Position numbers and translations under genes: made by a program. The notes beneath the pieces are model-generated. The model saw only the letters and a program-made list of their open reading frames with translations, did not search any database and was not told the origin of the DNA. This document shows, piece after piece, positions 55,826 through 64,000 of a DNA stretch of 64,000 nt. The first letter of the stretch is position 1; every line of letters begins with the position of its first letter. Source of the DNA: Verpa conica (Eukaryota > Ascomycota > Pezizomycetes > Pezizales > Morchellaceae); assembly GCA_033030425.1 (NCBI GenBank), contig JAUFSD010000012.1:1426001-1490000 (forward strand), given 5' to 3'.

Positions 55826-58093
55826 GTTCTACTTTCCAAAATGCTACTGGTATGGAGTTAACATTTAATAGACATATCTGGTGGGCGCGGAAGCCAGAGG
55901 TAATTTGAGAAGTAAGGTGTAGGCGGGTTATATATTGCGCACTCCTTTAGATATGAAATAAATAAAATATAATGAGGGAGACTCTATATCTGCAGTAGCA
56001 CGGGATATGAAAATCGATTAATATATCTCTGAAAGTCTTTGACTCTATTAAACACTGTCTCTTAGATGGATATTCAGGGTGCCTAAAAGAGTGCTATACC
56101 TTGTTATATATTAAGGAGGTGGGCTGTGGTGCGCAAATGTCTAGTTAAAATTTTAGTAGCAAGAAACACCTAAAAAAGAAATAGTCACTGGAGAGGTTTC
56201 CAGAACTAAGCTGTAATAGTTGAGACAAGGTTAAGATAAGGCGAGCTTTTTTCGGTTTCGTCTGTAGGTAGTAATAAGGATAAGGGTAAGAGTAGTATTT
56301 GGCTTGTATAGATGTTATCAACAATCAATTTTAGGTCAAGTAACTAATTATGCACGAACAATCATCTTCTCTGCGCACGTACTGATCTTTGTTAGATCAG
56401 CAGATCATGTATAAGATAAGATTATATTCAATCTAAACCCTAACCCATACTGTCGTTGGGTCACTACTTTTGTTTCTTTCTCCTCTATATGTGTATGCGT
56501 ATAGACTTATACATTTGTTTTCCTACACTAATATTTCATACTTGTAACTAAGGATAGTTTTGAATTACCGAAGAACATTTAAAGTATCTCAAGTACGTTT
56601 AAATATATAAATATCAGCCAGGGGGTCGGTAAAAGACCGGTGTTTGAGTTAAAGAACGCATGGGCTATATAGGAGGACCGTTATGAGGTGAATTGAGCTA
56701 ACTAAATCATTTTTCCGCTTAGGATATGACCAGCGCTTTGATAGGAGTGTGGAGCGACGAGGATGGGGATTTGGATACAAATTTCTCCAATTACCATATG
56801 GCCCATGGCCGTAGTACTCAATAGATACTCTACTAACCTTAGATTCCATCAAGCACAACGGGACTAAGTGGGTCCAGGACCCGCCCTGCCCCCCCTGACA
56901 CAAGTGATTCCAACCACCTCGGGCCTCGGATATCAGTTAATAAAAGGGGCGCCAGTGATAGAAGGACTAAAGATCGCCTAGGCTGTTAAAACCATGTGAA
57001 AAGTTGCGAAGGGTTCAGAGGGACCTATGGGTAACCCTAACCCTACTATGGCCACTCGACAAAGTCCACTAGAGATTCTATGGTTCTGTAATATTAATAA
57101 TAAATAATAATAATGATATGATTATATATATATTATCTCAGGGTTAAAATAGAGTTACCACCTCAGGCTGCATATGTGATAAATTCGTGAGTTACGCCAC
57201 TATAACACTGAGGCTCTTGCTGGATAGACTGATAGGTCAATATGTGTCTCACCGCTGCAACACACCCCGCCTTCTTGGCCACCCCGCAATCCTGGAGTGC
57301 TCGTCAGCGCCAGCTTGCTTATGGCTTCTCAAGACACAAGCATTTCGTTTAATCTAGGTAATCTCCGTAACAGTCAAATTCATTGAATAACTCGCTGATC
57401 AGATAGATAGGAACGGTACATGGGAACTCGCTTCACACCTGCCCTCACCGGCTAAATTACCTTATCGAATTTATCAGCCACTTGCATACTATTCAAGACT
57501 ATAGATCTAGTCGATTGGCTGTCTCGGCAAAACCTTGTAGTTTGAAGGGAGAACTTGATAATACAGCCCACTCATGATGAATTGAGGGAAGTCGCCTAAA
57601 GCGGATATTCTACGGCTTCAGGAACCGAGTTGGTGCGCCCCGCTACACCCTCCTAATACTAGGTCGCTACAAAAATATGGACAGAGCTAATAGAGAGTAG
57701 GAAGAGCTCCATGAATTGCACGAGTGTTATCACCTAAACCTACTCATTCTGTCTCATATTCTCACTCTCGCACTGCTATTCTTTGATCGCTAAAGCTGTA
57801 TCTTTATCTATCAGAAGTGATCTGGTACAGCACTAAGCCTTGGAATCAACCGACGTCCTGAATCCCCCGTTAAAGGTCCATGTGAAATTCCTCTATGAAT
57901 GATACTAGATTGGGTCGGAGTGTGGAGTCAGCTGGGCGCAAGGTTGCCACAACTAGCCAGGCCTACCTATTATCCACTTTTCCCGTAAGAAGATTATCAG
58001 GGGCGTGCATGGTTAAAAGCTGTAAGATATAAGCCATCAGTGATAGCCTTCTTTCCTCAGCTGGAGGAATTTATCAAATTTTGGCATATCACG
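55826..58093. other. Gene-free region
   Basis: No gene is supported in 2.3 kb. It contains two telomere-like AACCCTAACCC motifs (56436-56446 and 57033-57045) and an AT-rich microsatellite (57098-57135). The promoter of the PFF1-like gene should lie in the last few hundred bases. Confidence 0.5.
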
Positions 58094-61000
58094 ATGGAAG
58101 ACGATAGTCTCAGCCTCAGAACTATACCCCCAGCGGTGCCGTCAGCAGCCCCGGATACTGATGATTCAAGGTAAGTACATCATTCAAAATAGTATTATTA
58201 GACTTGGAGAATTGAGCTTTCCAGGTTGTGGTGGGGATATGCCGCTAGGAATAATTAACTAACTATTGGCGTAATAGTTCTCCCAAAACGACAAAACCAT
58301 CTAGCACAATCCTCACCACAGTACAGAGCACAACGCCCGGGACCGTGACAGAACCAAGCGCTTCAAATCGCTCTTCGAATCCCACCCCCCCATCATGGAA
58401 GGCCCGCACTAGCACGGCCCTGAAAGATATAATAACTCACTTTACCGTTCCACTAAATACAAAGTCCCTGTTAGGGTTTCGGCCATTACCCGTAACGGTT
58501 CTCACACTCCTCGTCTATATCAGTCTCTTCGCTGGTTTGATCTGGATCGACCGTGAAACACCTAATGTTGCATCTCAGAAAGAACTGGATCAGTGGGGTG
58601 TCGACATTGATGAAGCATATAAAGACCTCCAGGTCCTAACGAGGACAATGCACCCGTACAACAGTAGACAAAATGACGTTGTTGGTCAATATCTACTAGA
58701 CAGACTACAGCAAATTCTGTCTAACAACGGTGTAAAGGGCTTCACTAATAGCGGGTCGTTGGATGCCCAAGATGGGTATAATGGGACAGTAGAGTTAATT
58801 AACGATGGTGCAGGTTTAACAACAGGAAGTAATGTTACTTTTTTCAGACCTGCAGATGGCATTACGGTAATACTCTATCATTTTCTGTTTTAATAATATG
58901 ATCTCCTAGAATTCTCAATTAACTGCAACCATTGTAGGTCTACTTCGAAGGCATGAATATTATGGTCTACATTCATGGTGAAAGAGAACCCTCGGAGCTA
59001 TCCCCTGTACTTGTCAACGCCCATTACGATAGTGTTTCTACTGGCTTTGGTTTGTCCCCCGGAATAATCTTGTTTGTTTCTGTAGAATTCCCCTTGGATT
59101 CTGCTTTTCTTATGAGCTTCTAAGATCAATCTCTAACAACAGGAACTATTAGGTGCTACTGATGACGGCGTTGGCATCGTTTCAATTATACAGGTAGTTA
59201 AATCGTTTACTCGCTCCGAGGCAAACGGAGGAAAAAAATTACAAAGAGGATTAATTGTGTTATTCAACAATGGGGAGGAGGACGGATTGGTATTCAATGC
59301 CCCTAGTCATTGATACTACTGGGAAAATATATTAACAAACCCGCGGATAGAACGGTGCACATGCGTTTGCTGCCCATTCTATTGGGGGGCTTCCTCGTAA
59401 GTCTTAACTCAATATATACCGGTTTTCCGTAGTTAAGGCTGATAAACTATGTTGTTAAGATATATTTTTAAATTTGGAAGGCGCCGGTACAGGTGGAAGA
59501 GCCACCCTATTTAGATCTAACGATTCTGCGGTAACAAAATTTTACCAAAAAGCAAAAAGACCTTTTGGAAGTGCTTTAAGTGGTGATGGATTTAAAATGG
59601 GATTAATCCGGTTTGTTACTTTGAATTAATATGCTCGTGTTACAGAGTTCCAGGTTTTGATATGGTAATAAAGACTACCATGTGACAAACCTTGACCTCA
59701 GTGACAAAAGTATAAGCTAAGTAGTGTCTTACCTTTTTATTCTTTAGGAGTAATACGGATTATTCATTCTTTCATGATTCTCTCAACATGAGGGGACTCG
59801 ATGTAGCTTTCTTTAAAGCACGGAGCCGTTACCATTCTCCTGATGATGATGTCAGGCATAGTACGTCCTCTCTACTGCGTCTCAATAACTCCAATCTTTA
59901 CTGATGATTTAATGTATAGCTAGCAAACAATCGGTCTGGCACATGCTTGGAGGTACTTTATATACTCTACGTGCAATGGTTGACGATACCAGCGACAAAT
60001 TCGACGACCAGAATGGAGGTTCAGGGAAAGGAAAACCTGGTGTTTGGTTTGATTGTATGTTCTAGATCAATTCCCTTCCTTCGAGTAGCCTTGGATTCTC
60101 CTGCTGCGAAACTTCGGAAGTTGATTCCCTCTTTAGTCTTTGGCCGTGCCTTTACCGTATATGAAGTTAAAACACTCTTCGCTTGGTCTGTAACGTTAAT
60201 CGTTATTGCACCCTGTATCATTTTTGCAGGGCTTTACGCTGTTGGCCGTGTTCATTTACCTAAAACAACAATTGGTCTCTACCGCTTCCCCGTGGCATTT
60301 TTGCTTGCTACTGCGGCCACCATAATAGCAGCTTTAATAATCCATAAAGCAAACCCAATGATTATTTACTCATCTTCGGACACTGTCTGGGCAACACTTT
60401 TGAGTACCTGGTGGGTTGTTGCATGGGGAGTCCTTAAAGGGGCAGACACGATCAGACCAACTGCGTTAGCCCGAGGATATGCCTTCGTCCAGATTTTCGT
60501 CTTGTGGTTGCTTATCATGATTGGGGTGGCTTATACTAGCTCGCCTAAGGCTAATTTGGCTATTGGATACTGGATTCCGGTGTTCTATATGGGGGCATTC
60601 GTTGCTGCTTGTATCTCGATATATGAGTTGTTTGCGTTACGGCAGAAGGAGAAATCGTCGGAGAATTTACGAAGAGAAGGTCAGGGTGATGTTCCTAGCC
60701 CTCTTGACGATGGATATGAGGAGAACACTTCCCAGGCTATTGGAACAACTCCTCTTGCTCATTCTGCATGTCCTACCTGCAACCAAAATAGCTTTCCTAG
60801 AGATGAAGAACCGGCGAACGACGATGTTTACGGGCGCGAGGAAAGTTGGAGCAAATTCCTACCCTACTGGACATGGATTCCACAATTGCTGCTAGCAGTG
60901 CCGCTACAGCTTATCTTTGTTGTACCGATCGCTCTACTATTAACAACAGCGCTGGAGCAGACTGGTTGCGATGGGGGTAATACAACAATGCCCTATTTGT

Positions 61001-62003
61001 TTATCGCTTTATTCTCAGTAATTATCGCCTTACCTATTACACCTTTCCTACACCGGATTACCTACCAGGTCACACTGGTCCTCTTCTTGATACTATTATG
61101 CACCGGCATCTACAACTTGGCCGCCTTCCCTTTTTCGTCGGATGCTAAAGTGAAGTTATACTTCAAGCAAACTGTCGACCTGAGCACAGGAAGTAGCCTG
61201 GCCCACCTTGTAGGGCCTCCAGACTTTATTGAAAGCATCGTATCTACATATATCCCTAGTGCAGCAAATAACTTAAGCTGCACTCCCGAGACAGAAGTGG
61301 CAAGATACAAAACATTGATAAGGTGTTCTTGGGAGGTACCCTACCCAACGATTAATACAACAGCGAACGGGACGGCTAGCTGGGTATCTTATAATATCAC
61401 TAAACTCGAGGATGGTAAGGCCTTAATTTCGCTCGCCGGAAAAAATTCAAGGGCATGCAAACTTGTTTTTGATAACAAAAACATCACGGGTGTTAATGTT
61501 CTGAATGGGGCTGGGGGTCAGTCATCTGAGAGTTTCCTACCTTACGCCAGCAAGTCAACCCAGAATGTACTTAGTTCGCAAACAGTTGCAGAGCCGATTC
61601 CAGAGTCGGGGTCGAATGAGCTGAGGCTTTGGAGTAGAGAATGGGGACGTGGCTGGGAAGTCGAACTCACTTGGGATGCAGAAACATCTACCTCCGCCGC
61701 TACCCCGGATAAACATAGTCCCAGCCATATAGATCTAAGATATATAAAGCGCGCAGTCTATAAATCCGAGGAAAATTTGAAGGGAACTTTGGAAGGGAGG
61801 ATTGTATGCCTCTGGAGCGATGCCAACAATGACGCGAATATCCCGGCTTTTGCAGAGTTGAGGAAATATTTGCCAGCTTGGGCTAACTTCAACAAACTGT
61901 GTAAGTTTCCTTCCAGACAGGGCTTATAGGGATGACGTGCTAATCTTCTTACGTGGGTGTAGCGGATGGACTTGTAGAGGCGTCGGAGGTATTCGTGATT
62001 TAA
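58094..62003 (+). CDS. PFF1: Vacuolar membrane M28 zinc peptidase (PFF1-like)
   Basis: Ten exons: 58094-58170, 58278-58866, 58938-59049, 59153-59289, 59351-59396, 59460-59610, 59748-59860, 59920-60054, 60137-61900 and 61963-62003. They total 3165 nt, 1054 aa, in the range of fungal PFF1 proteins. After a disordered N-terminus there is one TM segment at about 94-115, then the lumenal M28 domain. Metal and catalytic residues are visible: His251 and Asp253 in NAHYDS, Asp264 in ATDDGVG, Glu301-Glu302 in NNGEED, the Glu of NLEGAGTGG, Asp375 in SNTDYSF and His400 in RYHSPDDD. Multiple TM segments follow [25 protein letters not shown], with a glycosylated lumenal C-terminal domain ending [15 protein letters not shown]. 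Homologues sit in the vacuole membrane and process proteins there. All active-site residues are kept. Confidence 0.9.
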
Positions 62004-64000
62004 AATGGAAAGACCGGGAGGCATTTAGGTGGGTATTAATTATTATTTTAAGGGTTAGAATTAAGAGAGTTTTAGTACATATATGGGTTTTGTGTACCGT
62101 AAATTTCTCCTTTTTGAAACTTTCTAGGAAGGGAGGTTGTTTGAGAAATTTCAGGTGGTGTTTGCAAGTTCTGCCGTGAAATACATGTAGTATCGCATCA
62201 TCCACCTATCTAATAAAAATCCCAAGGTTCTCAGGCTACATACATGATGTCTCAAAAATCGTGTAACCTATAGCCATGGAGATAGTATATGTTGTGATAC
62301 CGGCTGGAAGGTTAGGATAAGGAGGTTCAAATTAAAGACCTTCTGCCATTATAATTAACCAGCCCCATCTTCCAGTTCTCAGGCTAGCTACTGAGTTCTA
62401 TATATTTCTTCTCTAAACCTAGATAGCTGTACCTCTATGTAACTCCCCCCCAGCAGTCATGACGGACGTTAAAGTCGAATCTCAGGACTGGGTTAACATT
62501 AGACTGGAAGTTAACCCTAACCCTATTATTACAGAGCAGTCGAAGGAATTAATGAATTAATCATAGATGCATGCAGCCCGGTAGCTATGATATTCGGAAA
62601 AATTCTGTAAAAGAAAATGAAAGTAAGCTAAAATAAAATATAATCGAGAGCGCCGCTATCGGCGGCCGGCCACCCCCCATTTCTTCAGCCTCCTCATCGC
62701 CATCGTCGATCCCTAACCTGTACTTAATTACCTTAACTTTGTCTCTCTTTCACTCTTACGAATAAAAACCACTAATGAAAGTTATATTTTACAGAAAGAT
62801 AAATTGAGTCCGTCATTTAAATTCTTATGTATTTAGGTTATATTGCGATAGGTAAATATATACAGCTGATATTTACATCGTGTCCTTATACAGTCATGCC
62901 TACATGGGCCACTTTAGATAAATCATGTAATTCATCGAGATAGGCGTGCTAGAGCTAAGAGCAACACTAAACCACAGCGAGATGTTCTTCTCCAAATAGT
63001 AACAGGCTCTGAGCCCTTCTCAGGGAATGTGGTATTAGTGTGGGTTGATAATCTAGGCCAACAGTGCAAAGTCACATTTAGACAGACAGCATCGGGATTT
63101 AAGTTATAAATGCCCGCATGCTACGTGGCTGGTGAGTATGATTAGGTACTTTTCCAAGGCTTAGAGCCTTCGTTCTTCGCCCCCCCCCTCTTCCGTAGCA
63201 GATCACCCATTACGCACTCGATTAGGTATCATACAGTGTTTTGGAATTCGTTTGCTGAGCACAGTATCAATTATATTATCTTGATTGTAGTCGATATATA
63301 GGCACCAAATTCTGCAGAGTATGATATTGGCGCTTCACGCCCGATAAATCGACGGTAAGGCCATCACATAACGTAATCCTCTTATTACTTCTGTTAACCC
63401 TAGCCCCTGTTATTGAGTTTACTTACAAGTTCTCTTTTTATATCCGTATATCTTTCTTATTAATTAATTAACGGAGGGAACTGTAGATATACACTTTTGA
63501 CATGAAAACGAGTGACAACCTATCAAGCGAGTGACCACTAACGAAGCTCATGAGTAAACAAATGTCAAAAAAATTGCTGTGATCCATATGCTATCAAGCC
63601 TACACAACTGGCTAGATCACAGCTATCAGTATTCTTCCTCTGTTTAGGCTATGCCGTGGCTAATATAAAACATGCATGTGCCGGTAGAGGGCATAGCTAG
63701 TACAAAGGTCGATATATAAGGGAAAGTTGACTATCATCTCCACCTTTTAGTAAATAAAAACTTTACAGTTGAAAGGTTCATTTTAAGAGGATACTATACA
63801 GGAAAAAATTAGGCTTGTATCACCTAATAGTTATTGTTACTCTAGTGTTTCCAGAAACCTATCCCATAACCCGGTGAAGCTGCTCATTTTGTGTGGCGCT
63901 AGGGTCGTGCAGCTCGACTCTTTTCATAGGCTGAAAGCCATCGGGCCACCTTGGAGAGGCAGGCAAGAGTACATGCATACTAGTCATAGGTCTAAAGTAA
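62004..64000. other. Gene-free region at the right edge
   Basis: No gene is supported in the last 2 kb. A telomere-like AACCCTAACCCTA motif is at 62513-62525 and a diverged AACCCTAGCCCC at about 63397. Only short frames occur. The first part must contain the 3' UTR of the PFF1-like gene. Confidence 0.5.

Overview
The window is nuclear DNA of a filamentous ascomycete fungus. The evidence is small introns (mostly 43-120 nt, with CTRAY-type branch sites), fungal-type families (DFG5/DCW1-like GH76, SUR7/PalI, PFF1 vacuolar protease, LaeA-like methyltransferase, carboxypeptidase S1 type S10 peptidase) and a non-LTR retrotransposon with two ORFs. Long gene-free stretches, a LINE and several hairpin-type miniature elements indicate a repeat-bearing genome of low gene density. 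Pezizomycetes would fit, but that is only an impression. I found no assignable tRNA, rRNA or CRISPR array.

Layout: 1238-5547 (+) WW-domain protein of 1365 aa with very long low-complexity modules. 9136-11880 (+) intronless 914-aa proline-rich protein with a Cys-rich zinc-type domain. 16542-18555 (-) secreted serine carboxypeptidase with a 5-nt micro-exon. 20681-22397 (-) GPI-anchored GH76 cell-wall protein. 27541-28536 (-) SUR7/PalI-type four-TM protein. 32897-38112 a hairpin MITE split by a LINE (32926-38017). 38908-39742 (+) atypical SDR. 40651-41364 three hairpin-type elements. 41913-43628 (+) secreted repeat-domain/M23 metallopeptidase. 46000-48481 (-) Hsp70-family protein of 11 exons. 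49559-51094 (+) unrecognised 488-aa protein. 54336-55825 (+) LaeA-like methyltransferase of 10 exons. 58094-62003 (+) PFF1-like vacuolar membrane protease of 10 exons.

The genes do not form an obvious pathway or operon. Four belong to the cell surface, secretion or vacuole: the S10 peptidase, GH76 protein, SUR7-like protein and PFF1. The M23 protein could attack bacterial walls. Exon models were assembled by eye from splice signals, reading-frame continuity and family motifs. Each closes to a multiple of three and restores the expected motifs, but none has RNA support.

The main points of interest are the 5-nt micro-exon that supplies the Cys of the S10 GGPGCSS motif, a LINE nested in a near-perfect TA-flanked hairpin, a related family of foldback elements at 13.5 kb and 41.1 kb, a fungal BTRD1-like/M23 chimera whose zinc-binding HxH lies on a separate exon, a GC-AG intron in the Hsp70-like gene, and seven scattered telomere-like AACCCTAACCC motifs.
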